NCBI RefSeq assembly: GCF_000331535.1
Contig: NZ_AMZN01000049.1
Coordinates: 1 to 64,000 of the forward strand
Reading direction: 5' to 3'
From: Fulvivirga imtechensis AK7
Lineage (GTDB): Bacteria; Bacteroidota; Bacteroidia; Cytophagales; Cyclobacteriaceae
DNA: 64,000 bases
This document shows, piece by piece, positions 18,730 through 26,589 of the stretch (the stretch's first letter is position 1; every line of letters starts with the position of its first letter). The notes below the pieces were generated by a model. That model ran no database searches. It had not been told where the DNA came from and saw only the letters and a program-made list of their open reading frames with translations. Made by a program: the position numbers and the translations under genes.

Positions 18730-19512
18730 TCAAAAATCCTTCCTTCGTGCCACCCTTACCATAGAAATAGTCGGTACCACAATCCACAACAGCGCGCAGG
18801 CCAAAGAGATAATAAAACCGAGGGAGGTACCAAAAAATTTATTGAACACCGCTCCTGTATAACCCAGCAGCGCTGAGATATCAAGTTGTAGCATGATCAA
18901 TATGCGAGAAAGGTCTATTGGGTTTAAAACCGTCATTGCCAGGGAAAATTTGTCTAGGGGATAATCTTCGAAAATGAAGAGTGAAAGTAAAAATAACCCA
19001 TCATACAGCACGGCCATAAACAGCCATACTACTATGGCAAAACCGAAGCCTTTGATCTTGTTTTCATTTTTAACGGCTATCAAAAATGCCAACGCAACAA
19101 AGGTGAAGGTGAGTAAACCTCCCGTGAGCAGCAATACCAGGAAATTGGATAACTCTGGCGAAGCCAAAATGCCATAAAAGATAAATGGCAACCCCATACC
19201 TGCCACAAAACTGAGCAGCAGAGATACTGTAAGCCCCAGGTACTGCCCAAGAAAAATAGATCTCCTTTTAATAGGCTGTGCCAATAATAGTTCTACAAAT
19301 TCGCGGGAATTGTAGTAGTACATCACCCCAAACATAGTACCTATCAGCGGACAAAGTATGATGATTATGTTCATCAGGCTGATAATGGCCCTGCTCACAT
19401 CATTGCTTAAATACAACAGAGCTGCGGCCGTAATGGCAAAAAACAAGAAGTAGATCAGGCTCCACCTGCTTCTCATCAAGTCGAAAAAACTGTATTTAAA
19501 TATCTTGATCAT
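18730..19512 (-). CDS. nosY: NosY, ABC transporter permease for NosZ maturation
   Basis: A 260-residue integral membrane protein with about six helices and the typical ABC-2 permease pattern, including YYNSREFVELLLAQPIKRRS (about 66-85). With NosF and NosD it forms the ABC complex needed for assembly of the copper-sulfur centre (CuZ) of nitrous oxide reductase. It overlaps nosF by four bases (19509-19512) and is the last gene of the nos set. Its start follows the nosF stop in an ATGA overlap. The assignment depends on sequence type plus position in the nos operon, which together are persuasive. Confidence 0.9.
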   Translation of the reverse strand: MIKIFKYSFFDLMRSRWSLIYFLFFAITAAALLYLSNDVSRAIISLMNIIIILCPLIGTMFGVMYYYNSREFVELLLAQPIKRRSIFLGQYLGLTVSLLLSFVAGMGLPFIFYGILASPELSNFLVLLLTGGLLTFTFVALAFLIAVKNENKIKGFGFAIVVWLFMAVLYDGLFLLSLFIFEDYPLDKFSLAMTVLNPIDLSRILIMLQLDISALLGYTGAVFNKFFGTSLGFIISLACALLWIVVPTISMVRVARRKDF

Positions 19513-20246
19513 GCTTTTACGGTTATAACTTCTTTAGACTCATGATTATTTCTCAATAAAATTCGTGCAATTGATCGTTCCAGCTTGGCCTCCCCTGTCA
19601 TTTCCTGCATATCCTGTAGCGTACCCCTGAAAAATATTTTACCTTCCAGAAGGAAAACGATCTCATCAGCCAATTCCTCGACCAACTCCATAATGTGCGT
19701 GGTCAGCAAAATGGTTTTTCCATTCTTTTTTTCTTCATGGATCAGCTCTTTCAGTGTGATCATGGCGACAGGATCCAAACCGGCAGTAGGCTCATCCAGA
19801 ATGATATACTTCGAATCAAACATAAAACAGAGCACAATATTTACTTTCTGGCGTGTTCCTCCTGATAAATTGCGCAGCCTGCTACTCATAAACGGCTGGA
19901 GCCCAAACCGCTCCACCAGCGGTTGTTCATCTCCTCGCTTACCGCGAATGTCTTTCACCATTTTGATTACCTCCTTTACGGTGAGATTTTCCGGAAAATG
20001 AGCGATCTGAGGTAAATAACCAATACTGTTCCGGTAGCTCCAGTTGCCTTTAATATTCTTCCCGTCCAACTCAATACTGCCACCATCAGGAATGACCATA
20101 CCAAGAATGGTTTTAATAATAGTCGTTTTGCCCGAACCGTTAGGACCAAGTATGGCAAAAATACCGGAGCCCCTTACTTCCAGGTCAACCCCCTTCAGTA
20201 CGTGGTTTTTATTAAAAGACTTTTCAAGTTTATTTATCGTAATCAT
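19509..20246 (-). CDS. nosF: NosF, ATPase of the NosDFY complex
   Basis: The 245-residue protein is a single ABC ATPase with Walker A GPNGSGKTT (about 34-42), signature LSGGTRQK (about 127-134), Walker B YIILDEPTAGLD (about 147-158) and H-loop TTHIME. NosF powers NosDFY, which interacts with the NosL copper chaperone and NosZ in the envelope. It overlaps nosD by four bases at the upstream end and nosY by four at the downstream end, so the three are translationally coupled. All nucleotide-binding motifs are intact. Confidence 0.92.
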   Translation of the reverse strand: MITINKLEKSFNKNHVLKGVDLEVRGSGIFAILGPNGSGKTTIIKTILGMVIPDGGSIELDGKNIKGNWSYRNSIGYLPQIAHFPENLTVKEVIKMVKDIRGKRGDEQPLVERFGLQPFMSSRLRNLSGGTRQKVNIVLCFMFDSKYIILDEPTAGLDPVAMITLKELIHEEKKNGKTILLTTHIMELVEELADEIVFLLEGKIFFRGTLQDMQEMTGEAKLERSIARILLRNNHESKEVITVKA

Positions 20247-21481
20247 AAAACGGGTTTCATTAAAGGTTTTTCATCCACCAGTGTTGCCGGAGTAAATACG
20301 GGGGTCACCTTCTCAGCAAAATTCAATATATCAATGAACAGGCTGCGTAATAAAATAATAGATGATTCTGTACGTGTCACAACATATGAAAAAAGCTTCA
20401 CCGGATGGTGAGGAACATCGCCTATGCCATCCTTGTCAAGGTCGTAGCCGGTATATTCATTCCAGTAGTTCCCGGTATAGTCGTTATAGTTCCTAATGCT
20501 GTTAGTAGTGACATCAAAGGTATTATTTAAAAAATTATTGGCTGTAATGGTATTATCCATGCAACTGCCAAGCAGACGCAGAGCCCATCCATTTTGATTA
20601 AATGTATTATTATGGATCTTCATTCTGGTAGCGCTTTCGCCATAAATGGCTGTAGTATTTTTTTCAAACCTGTTGTTGCTGATCTCCCCATCATAGATCT
20701 CTTTGAGCAGCAAACCGTAAGCGGTAGTGCCCCAGTTGTGATCAAAGAGGTTATCATCCATAGTGATGAACCTGGAGAACATCACTGCCACGCCAGCGCC
20801 ATTATTGCGAAAAGTATTTCCGATATAATCATCATGGTTGGAGAACATAAAATGCAGACCATAGCGTATGTTTCCTTCGCTAATGTTGTTTTCGACCAGG
20901 CTGTTGTCTACAAATTCGAGATATATCCCGTCACGGTGTTTTTTTACCGTATTGTTCTTCACTTCAATGTTTTTACAATACCAGAGATGAATGGCATTTC
21001 CTGACGACATCTCCTCTACCGCCTGTCCTTCCATAATATTTCCCTCCACAATACAATCAGATGATTTCTGTAGATAAACACCAAAAAAGGTATTGATCAG
21101 CCTGTTATTCCTGATCACCACACCCTTACTTCTGATCACATTTATTCCTGCCCTGTCTACAGTATAGCTCGTGCCTACATTTTGGATCCGGAAGCCGGCA
21201 ATCACCACATTGTCTGCCGAGATGGTAAATATTTCCGAATCATTTTCCCCATCAACAACAGGAAAGCCCTCTCCTATCAGCACCAAAGGCTTATTGAGAA
21301 TGATATTTCCTTCTTTATAAATGCCCTTTTTTACGAGAACTGTATCACCGGGAGCCGCTTTTTCTATAGCTGCAGTGATAGATGTGTGGCCACATAAATT
21401 ACATACGGAAAGTATTGCTGCCCTTCCTGGTGAAGTAAATAAAACAAGGCTTATTACGATTAAAAAGATGATTCGTTTCAC
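20243..21481 (-). CDS. nosD: NosD, periplasmic beta-helix protein for CuZ assembly
   Basis: A 412-residue protein with a Sec signal peptide (IIFLIVISLVLFTSPGRAA), followed by a right-handed parallel beta-helix made of CASH-type repeats with recurring NN/GN turns (for example NNRLINTFFGVYLQKSS and NNTVKKHRDGIYLEFVDN). NosD works in the periplasm with NosF and NosY to build the copper-sulfur cluster of NosZ. Nosd homologues are usually about 400-440 residues, so this one is complete. It starts twelve bases after nosL. The call is strong from fold signature and context. Confidence 0.92.
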   Translation of the reverse strand: MKRIIFLIVISLVLFTSPGRAAILSVCNLCGHTSITAAIEKAAPGDTVLVKKGIYKEGNIILNKPLVLIGEGFPVVDGENDSEIFTISADNVVIAGFRIQNVGTSYTVDRAGINVIRSKGVVIRNNRLINTFFGVYLQKSSDCIVEGNIMEGQAVEEMSSGNAIHLWYCKNIEVKNNTVKKHRDGIYLEFVDNSLVENNISEGNIRYGLHFMFSNHDDYIGNTFRNNGAGVAVMFSRFITMDDNLFDHNWGTTAYGLLLKEIYDGEISNNRFEKNTTAIYGESATRMKIHNNTFNQNGWALRLLGSCMDNTITANNFLNNTFDVTTNSIRNYNDYTGNYWNEYTGYDLDKDGIGDVPHHPVKLFSYVVTRTESSIILLRSLFIDILNFAEKVTPVFTPATLVDEKPLMKPVL

Positions 21482-21493
21482 AGTTGCTACTGT

Positions 21494-21961
21494 CTAGTGT
21501 AATGCCTGTGGCTTTATGACCGGCAATTGATTAAAATTTTTTTTCAGCTCTTCCCATGAGTATATCTGTCCACCCTGATCTTGCCTGAGCTCTTCTGCTG
21601 TGCCCTTATCCGAGACAGCCGTGATGTACATGCCCATCGGACTGGGCAGATTTTCACTCCTGAGATAGGAACATCCGGCAGCGTCCGTTAATGTTTTATT
21701 GTTGTAAGTGGAGACCAGAATATGTGCAAAGGTGGCTTTCTGATGCTCATTTTGATAGTTAATGAGGCATTCAATGGCATCGAATTTATATACTTTGCCT
21801 TTATCTGTCACCAGCTCTGCTGCATAACGCTGATCAACAATAGTCATTTTACAATAACTGCAACCATCATGACCATAGTTTATGGGTTCTGGTGTTGGCT
21901 GGCATGACACCAGCGCCACCAACAGCAGACCGTAGCTAAAATATTTTAATAGATGTCTCAT
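21494..21961 (-). CDS. nosL: NosL, outer-membrane-type copper chaperone lipoprotein
   Basis: The 155-residue protein has a lipoprotein signal ending LLLVALVSCQP (Cys at about 20) and the NosL copper-binding motif CSYCKMTIVDQRYAAELV starting at about 33 (CxxCxM). NosL binds Cu(I) and passes it to the NosDFY complex for NosZ. Its start codon overlaps the end of the upstream 207-residue membrane protein gene by four bases. Length and motif are standard for the family. Confidence 0.92.
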   Translation of the reverse strand: MRHLLKYFSYGLLLVALVSCQPTPEPINYGHDGCSYCKMTIVDQRYAAELVTDKGKVYKFDAIECLINYQNEHQKATFAHILVSTYNNKTLTDAAGCSYLRSENLPSPMGMYITAVSDKGTAEELRQDQGGQIYSWEELKKNFNQLPVIKPQALH

Positions 21962-22581
21962 CCCTGTGTTGCGAAACTGTGTTTATGAACTGCTTTTTCC
22001 TCTTTCTTGCTTTCTTTCTTTTTTCCTATAAAGAAGGCCGTTGCAGCCATTAGCATTGAAAGGCCGAGAAAAAGCCCTCCCCAATAAGGGTAGGATATGG
22101 CGTTGAAATTTAAAAGCATTTTTGATCCTATTACGGGTGGCTGATATGCCATTCCCGGTACTTTTATAGGTGCATTCGGGTCCAGATTATGTCCGTAGTC
22201 ATACTCCCATAGATAGAAGTCGTACAACCCCAAAGCGCCCAATGCTGCCATGACTAACACCCAGGTCAGCATCAACTTCCTTTTACCTGTAAGTGAGGTA
22301 ACTACTCCAAAAATGACCATCGCCACGATCACATACGGAAAATATTTCAACTCTGGAATAGAATCAGGCTCTATGTACTGCATTCCAACATAATGGTTCA
22401 GAATATTGATATTTTGCAGCGTATATGGCGTATCACCGGTGATCTTATTGATCCAGATGTACATAGTGATACCTCCCGGATATTGTGGCGCTTCCAGAGT
22501 TATCCGCCACAATGGTGTAACAAACAACAAGAGCAGAAGCAACGACCCCACCAACATCAATACTTTTGATAACTTTTGCAT
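21958..22581 (-). CDS. Conserved-looking four-helix membrane protein of the nos operon
   Basis: This 207-residue protein has four predicted membrane segments (about residues 8-26, 82-100, 105-123 and 162-182) with a long extracytoplasmic loop after helix 1 carrying GGITMYIWINKI. A similarly placed membrane protein occurs in clade II nos clusters of Bacteroidota, as far as recalled, but its role is not established. Its coupling to nosL by a four-base overlap suggests a part in copper delivery or in electron supply to NosZ. It lacks CxxC motifs and haem-binding motifs. The C-terminal tail is lysine- and glutamate-rich and cytoplasmic. Confidence 0.72.
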   Translation of the reverse strand: MQKLSKVLMLVGSLLLLLLFVTPLWRITLEAPQYPGGITMYIWINKITGDTPYTLQNINILNHYVGMQYIEPDSIPELKYFPYVIVAMVIFGVVTSLTGKRKLMLTWVLVMAALGALGLYDFYLWEYDYGHNLDPNAPIKVPGMAYQPPVIGSKMLLNFNAISYPYWGGLFLGLSMLMAATAFFIGKKKESKKEEKAVHKHSFATQG

Positions 22582-22601
22582 AATATTTTTTTAGAAAAAG
22601 A

Positions 22602-22625
22602 GGGCCACCAATTTTCAGGTGGCCC
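22602..22625 (-). terminator. Stem-loop between nosZ and the accessory nos genes
   Basis: GGGCCACC and GGTGGCCC form a perfect 8-bp stem around an eight-base loop, and on the minus strand it is followed by CTCTTTTTCT. This is a good intrinsic terminator or attenuator shape. It lies 31 bases after the nosZ stop and 21 bases before the next gene's start, and could lower expression of the accessory genes relative to nosZ. Confidence 0.65.
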
Positions 22626-22655
22626 CCACCTGTGAAATATGACTAAATTCTCGAT

Positions 22656-24611
22656 TTAATCCTCGCCTAATGACCACTTGATGGGCACATTGGCCCCGGC
22701 CTCAGATACTCTTATGTATCCCTGCATCTCCTGGTGAAGTGCAGAGCAGAAATCGGTACAGTAGAAAGGATATATACCAGGCCTTTGAGGCTCCCAAAGA
22801 AGTGTCTCTGTCTGCCCTGGCATCACCAGCAACTCAGCGTTGCGTGCACCCATTACACTCAATCCGTGAGGTGTATCCCAATCCTGCTCCAGGTTAGTCA
22901 GGTGGAAATAAACCTTATCACCAACCTTAATACCTTCGATATTGTCAGGGTTGAAGTGACTTCGAATAGAAGTCATATAAATCCTTACCACGTTACCTTC
23001 TCTTACCACTTTCGCCTCACTTTCCTTTTTAATAGCATGAGGGTGTTTGTTGTGCTCGATGGGATATATCTTTTTAGAATTCTTCATTACCACATCAGCC
23101 GCAATAGCCTGTGCATAGTGAGGTTCGCCAATAGTCGGGAAGTCAAGCAACAACTCCATTTTCTCTCCTGAAATATCATACAACTGTGCAGAATGGTTCA
23201 TTTCAGGGCCAGTAGGAAGATACCTGTCTTTAGTGATCTTATTGAGCGCTACGAGGTATTTACCCCACGGTTTCCTGGAGTCCCCACCGGGGATCATCAA
23301 GTGACCAACAGAGTAGTAGCATGGCGCTCTGTCTATTACCTCCCAGGTACCCAGCTTCCATTTTACCACCTCCGAAGAAATAAAGAATGTAGTGTAAGCG
23401 TTACCTTTTCCATCAAATTCAGTATGTAAAGGGCCCAAGCCACCACTTTGTACTGTACCTATCACTACATCTTCAAATTTCAGCACGGGAATACCGTCTA
23501 TCTCAGTATCAAATGCCTCATTTTCTATGGCTTTGATCATTTTGTCGAATGAATGTACTGTCAGGTCTGCAGAAAGTTTACCGTTACCAACTATATATTC
23601 ACCTGTTGGGTCCACGTCTACACCATGTGGTGACTTCGGTGTGGGCAGGTAGTAGATCATACCGGGACACTCTGATGGGATCAGCACCTTTACGCTCTTC
23701 TTCTTGGTGGAAGTAGCCATGTGCGTTTCTTCATCATAATAGTTATGCATGTAATCAGCAGGCATTTCTTTTGCTTTGCCCTGGGCCAGATATTCTTCGG
23801 CTTTTTTCCAGTTCACCGCAGCAATAAAGTCTTTATCATTTTGCGATGCATTCACCTCTTTCAGTGTATAACTCTCTTCGCTATTATAAGTGGTAAAGAA
23901 AGTCCATCCGTGTGACTTGCCCTTACCTGAGTGAGCAAGGTCGTAGTCAAACCCCGGAACCAGGATCTGAAAGGCCACATCCATTTTTCCAGGCTCATCA
24001 GCTCTGATATAGGAAATCGAACCTTTGAAGTTCTCTTTATACGAGCTAATAGCCACATCCTTCTGAGGAAAAGGCACACTGAACCGGGTACCTGCCACCA
24101 CATACTCGGAATTTTCCGTAATGAAAGGTGAGCTGTGGTTACCACCACTGTTAGGGATCTCTACGATTTCAGTAGTTTCAAAAGTGGTGAGGTCTATTCT
24201 GGCTATACGTGGCGTATTATTACCGTTGATAAAGATCCAGCGACCATCGGGTACACCATCAGTTTGCGAAAGCTCAGGGTGGTGAGCATCATCCCAGGGC
24301 ACAAACCCGTATGATGTATTCAGCATAGGAATTGTCTCCTCGTTATAGCCATATCCTTTTTCGGCATCTTGTGAGAATACAGGTATAACTTTCAGTAACC
24401 TACCCGAAGGCAGACCATATACACTTAGCTGTCCGCTAAAGCCACCGGACATGAAAGCATAAAACTCATCATATTCTCCAGGGGCCACATATACTTTTTC
24501 GGCAGCCTTGGCATTGCTCATGGCTCCTTTCTTATCAGAGCCGCCATTATTACCACACCCCCATAGGGTGATCAATATTGCAGCTCCAATTAAATTCAAA
24601 TACGTTTTCAT
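22656..24611 (-). CDS. nosZ: NosZ, nitrous oxide reductase (clade II type)
   Basis: The preferred start is the ATG at 24611, giving a 651-residue protein whose N-terminus is a lipoprotein-type signal with lipobox TLWGC (MKTYLNLIGAAILITLWGCG); the longer frame to 24656 would mask it. There is no Tat twin-arginine motif, as in clade II NosZ. A seven-bladed propeller with histidine motifs for CuZ (DDAHHPEL, GGNHSSP, KSPHGVDVDP, GPLHTEFDGKG, EMNHSAQ, GEPHYAQA) is followed by a cupredoxin with the CuA motif CTDFCSALHQEM (about 617-628). It reduces N2O to N2. It is 22 bases downstream of a cytochrome c gene, its likely electron donor. Confidence 0.95.
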   Translation of the reverse strand: MKTYLNLIGAAILITLWGCGNNGGSDKKGAMSNAKAAEKVYVAPGEYDEFYAFMSGGFSGQLSVYGLPSGRLLKVIPVFSQDAEKGYGYNEETIPMLNTSYGFVPWDDAHHPELSQTDGVPDGRWIFINGNNTPRIARIDLTTFETTEIVEIPNSGGNHSSPFITENSEYVVAGTRFSVPFPQKDVAISSYKENFKGSISYIRADEPGKMDVAFQILVPGFDYDLAHSGKGKSHGWTFFTTYNSEESYTLKEVNASQNDKDFIAAVNWKKAEEYLAQGKAKEMPADYMHNYYDEETHMATSTKKKSVKVLIPSECPGMIYYLPTPKSPHGVDVDPTGEYIVGNGKLSADLTVHSFDKMIKAIENEAFDTEIDGIPVLKFEDVVIGTVQSGGLGPLHTEFDGKGNAYTTFFISSEVVKWKLGTWEVIDRAPCYYSVGHLMIPGGDSRKPWGKYLVALNKITKDRYLPTGPEMNHSAQLYDISGEKMELLLDFPTIGEPHYAQAIAADVVMKNSKKIYPIEHNKHPHAIKKESEAKVVREGNVVRIYMTSIRSHFNPDNIEGIKVGDKVYFHLTNLEQDWDTPHGLSVMGARNAELLVMPGQTETLLWEPQRPGIYPFYCTDFCSALHQEMQGYIRVSEAGANVPIKWSLGED

Positions 24612-24633
24612 AGTGTTATTATAAAGGTTAAGA

Positions 24634-25125
24634 TTAAAGAGTTCGGAAATATTCAAGGACTTTTCTGGCCTGATCCTCGGTCAGGTTTTGGTTAGCCATC
24701 GGGGCACCGTTAGCTTCCATAAGCAACTGCTTGGCGATAGGATCTTTTTGGATCATTTCTTCCGGATTGAGGATCATATTCATTATCCACTCAGGAGTTC
24801 TCCTATCAAGGATCCCCTTTGGTGCGGGACCTATGAATTTTTTATCTATTTTATGGCAGGCGGTACAAAGCTCTTCATATATAACTTTTCCTTCTTCCGC
24901 CATTTTAGGGTCTATTTCCCCTAGAGCTAAAGATTTTACAGGGCCTATGCCTTTATTATTTTTCCAGTCCTTCATCGGATCCCCAGGCTTGGCAGCAGCG
25001 GAAGATTCAGAAGCATGTTTTGGGGGTGGCAGGGTTTTCTTTTCTTTTTCTTCACCTCCGCCACAGGCCACTATCAGAAGTGGTAGGGTTAATAAAGCGA
25101 TCAAATATTTAAGACGTACATACAT
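24634..25125 (-). CDS. Monohaem c-type cytochrome lipoprotein preceding nosZ
   Basis: A 163-residue protein with lipoprotein signal ending LLIVACGGG (Cys at about 21) and a cytochrome c domain with CTACHK at about 86-91 and a following KFIGPAPKGIL segment. It probably transfers electrons to NosZ in the periplasm. Its stop lies 22 bases before the nosZ start, so the two form an operon led by this gene. An FNR-like box sits about 80-90 bases upstream. The cytochrome is of the small class I type; exact subfamily is uncertain. Confidence 0.85.
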   Translation of the reverse strand: MYVRLKYLIALLTLPLLIVACGGGEEKEKKTLPPPKHASESSAAAKPGDPMKDWKNNKGIGPVKSLALGEIDPKMAEEGKVIYEELCTACHKIDKKFIGPAPKGILDRRTPEWIMNMILNPEEMIQKDPIAKQLLMEANGAPMANQNLTEDQARKVLEYFRTL

Positions 25126-25185
25126 AACTTTAATAGTTTAATTTGAGTGTAAAATTCATTGTTTGATGATTCATATCCATTGCGG

Positions 25186-25209
25186 AATATCATGCTGAAG
25201 CATGATATT
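25186..25209. promoter_or_regulatory. 11-bp palindromic operator-like site upstream of cytochrome c-nosZ
   Basis: AATATCATGCT and AGCATGATATT are perfect inverted arms separated by only GA. The site lies 61-84 bases upstream of the cytochrome c start and overlaps an FNR-like box. No T run follows on the minus strand, so an operator is more likely than a terminator. Confidence 0.5.
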
Positions 25210-25216
25210 TATCAGG
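25202..25216 (-). promoter_or_regulatory. FNR/Crp-like box upstream of cytochrome c-nosZ
   Basis: ATGATATTTATCAGG contains TGAT-N4-ATCA, the inner FNR-family core, centred about 83 bases upstream of the cytochrome c start. The outer ATCAGG half matches that of the ccoN box exactly. Confidence 0.55.
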
Positions 25217-25231
25217 TTTTCTCAACAGCAA

Positions 25232-25810
25232 TTATTTGGCTAGTTCAATTATAGCTTCTATTATCTCTTTATTGTCAACGCCCAGCCCTTCCTGCTGATG
25301 AACCAATTCACCTTGTTGATTAAAGACGCTTATGATGTTGGAGTGACTGAAATCCATAGGGGATATTTTCTTATACTTTACAGCTAAAACATTGGCAAAC
25401 TCCCGGGTGTTTTCCTCAGTGCCTCGTAAAAACAACCATTGGTCGCCATTCATCAGGTTCTCCTTAGAAAAAGATTTAAGACGCGCCGGGGTATCCGTTT
25501 CAGGGTCGATGCTTACCAGAATGTACCTGATGTCTGCGGATACTTTACCTTTGACCTTAGACTCAATGTTTCTCATATCCGCAACAAGCCTTGGACATGC
25601 TGCCTGACAGGAGGTGTAGATCATCACCATCACCAGTACATTGCCTTGCATATCCTTTAGTTGTATCGTTTCGTTGTTTTGTGTGGTCCATACAGATGGT
25701 AGATGGAATATTGAGAGTTCCGGAAGCGCTGTGTCGTGCATATCCGGTTCTTCTTCGAGCTGTGGCTGTGCACAACCCAAAAGGAGGAGCATTATTATTA
25801 AGTATCTCAT
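25232..25810 (-). CDS. SCO1/SenC-type copper chaperone lipoprotein
   Basis: The 192-residue protein has a lipoprotein signal ending LLLLGCAQP (Cys at about 13) and a thioredoxin-like SCO domain with the copper-binding CQAACP motif (about 69-74) and a distal histidine in MDFSHSN (about 157). SCO proteins deliver copper to CuA and, in denitrifiers, may serve NirK or NosZ. Its start overlaps nirV by four bases, so it belongs to a nirK-nirV-sco operon. The copper role fits with the NirK and NosZ neighbours. Function in this host is inferred. Confidence 0.88.
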   Translation of the reverse strand: MRYLIIMLLLLGCAQPQLEEEPDMHDTALPELSIFHLPSVWTTQNNETIQLKDMQGNVLVMVMIYTSCQAACPRLVADMRNIESKVKGKVSADIRYILVSIDPETDTPARLKSFSKENLMNGDQWLFLRGTEENTREFANVLAVKYKKISPMDFSHSNIISVFNQQGELVHQQEGLGVDNKEIIEAIIELAK

Positions 25811-26589
25811 TGCGTTTTTGTATTTACAGTTTCAGCACACCTAAAACCCAGGTTTTTCCCGGTATAGCTGGCCTTAAGGCTGCCCCTGAAAGCATACCGC
25901 ATGAAGGCTGCATAGTTCATCAGGTCGGTGGCCCCTACCGCTCCGCCCGCACAAAAAAGGTTACGGTCCAGGTCTGCATCTCCTCTGGATTCACCGGAGA
26001 TCATCACGGAATTAAAATCCATTGTCCATTCCCAGACCAGGCCGTGCATATCATAAAGGCCCCAGTAGTTTTTAAATGTCTTTCCTATTTCATTGGTATA
26101 TGTTTTTGGGGTTTCATACCAGCTAAGAATATACTGGTTATAGGTGCTGTCTTTGCGAGCGTCTTTTTGTTTCTGATCTGCCATGGCAGCATATTCCCAT
26201 TCATCTACGGCTGGTAGTCTCTGGCCTTTACTTTCACAATATGCTTTGGCGGCATACCACGACACATTGGTGACCGGGCTATTGGGAAGGGAATTGGCAT
26301 AGGTGAGGTCACTATCCCATCCTGAAAGGTAGCTTTTGTCGGCAAAAAGTCGCTTTACGTTGGATTTTTGCCATTCGGAATGCTCTTTTACAAATTGCAG
26401 GAAATCGTCATTGGTAACAGGGTAAACGTCCATCTTGAAATCTTCCAAAGCCACCAGCACGTCCTCAGATCCATATATTGGCACAAAACTTCCTCCCTCT
26501 ATCAGAACAGACGTAGGTTGGCCCTGGCTGCTCACACCCAAAAAAGATGTGAGCAACACGACCATTGTAAATGTACTTTTATAGCGCAT
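25807..26589 (-). CDS. nirV: NirV-like formylglycine-generating-enzyme family protein
   Basis: A 260-residue secreted protein with a signal peptide ([19 protein letters not shown]) and an FGE-sulfatase (SUMF1) domain: [11 protein letters not shown] (about 57-67), [20 protein letters not shown] (about 105-124), [11 protein letters not shown] and [10 protein letters not shown], ending NLGFRCAE. NirV, found next to nirK in some Proteobacteria, belongs to this family, and its function is not well defined. The domain is full-length. Both cysteines of canonical FGE active sites are not clearly conserved, so formylglycine formation should not be assumed. It overlaps nirK by eleven bases and sco by four, giving a tightly coupled operon. 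Confidence 0.8.
   Translation of the reverse strand: MRYKSTFTMVVLLTSFLGVSSQGQPTSVLIEGGSFVPIYGSEDVLVALEDFKMDVYPVTNDDFLQFVKEHSEWQKSNVKRLFADKSYLSGWDSDLTYANSLPNSPVTNVSWYAAKAYCESKGQRLPAVDEWEYAAMADQKQKDARKDSTYNQYILSWYETPKTYTNEIGKTFKNYWGLYDMHGLVWEWTMDFNSVMISGESRGDADLDRNLFCAGGAVGATDLMNYAAFMRYAFRGSLKASYTGKNLGFRCAETVNTKTQ

Noticed and set aside
24612-24656. Longer NosZ start including MNISELFNLNLYNNT
   Set aside because: It would hide the lipoprotein signal that begins at the internal ATG at 24611.
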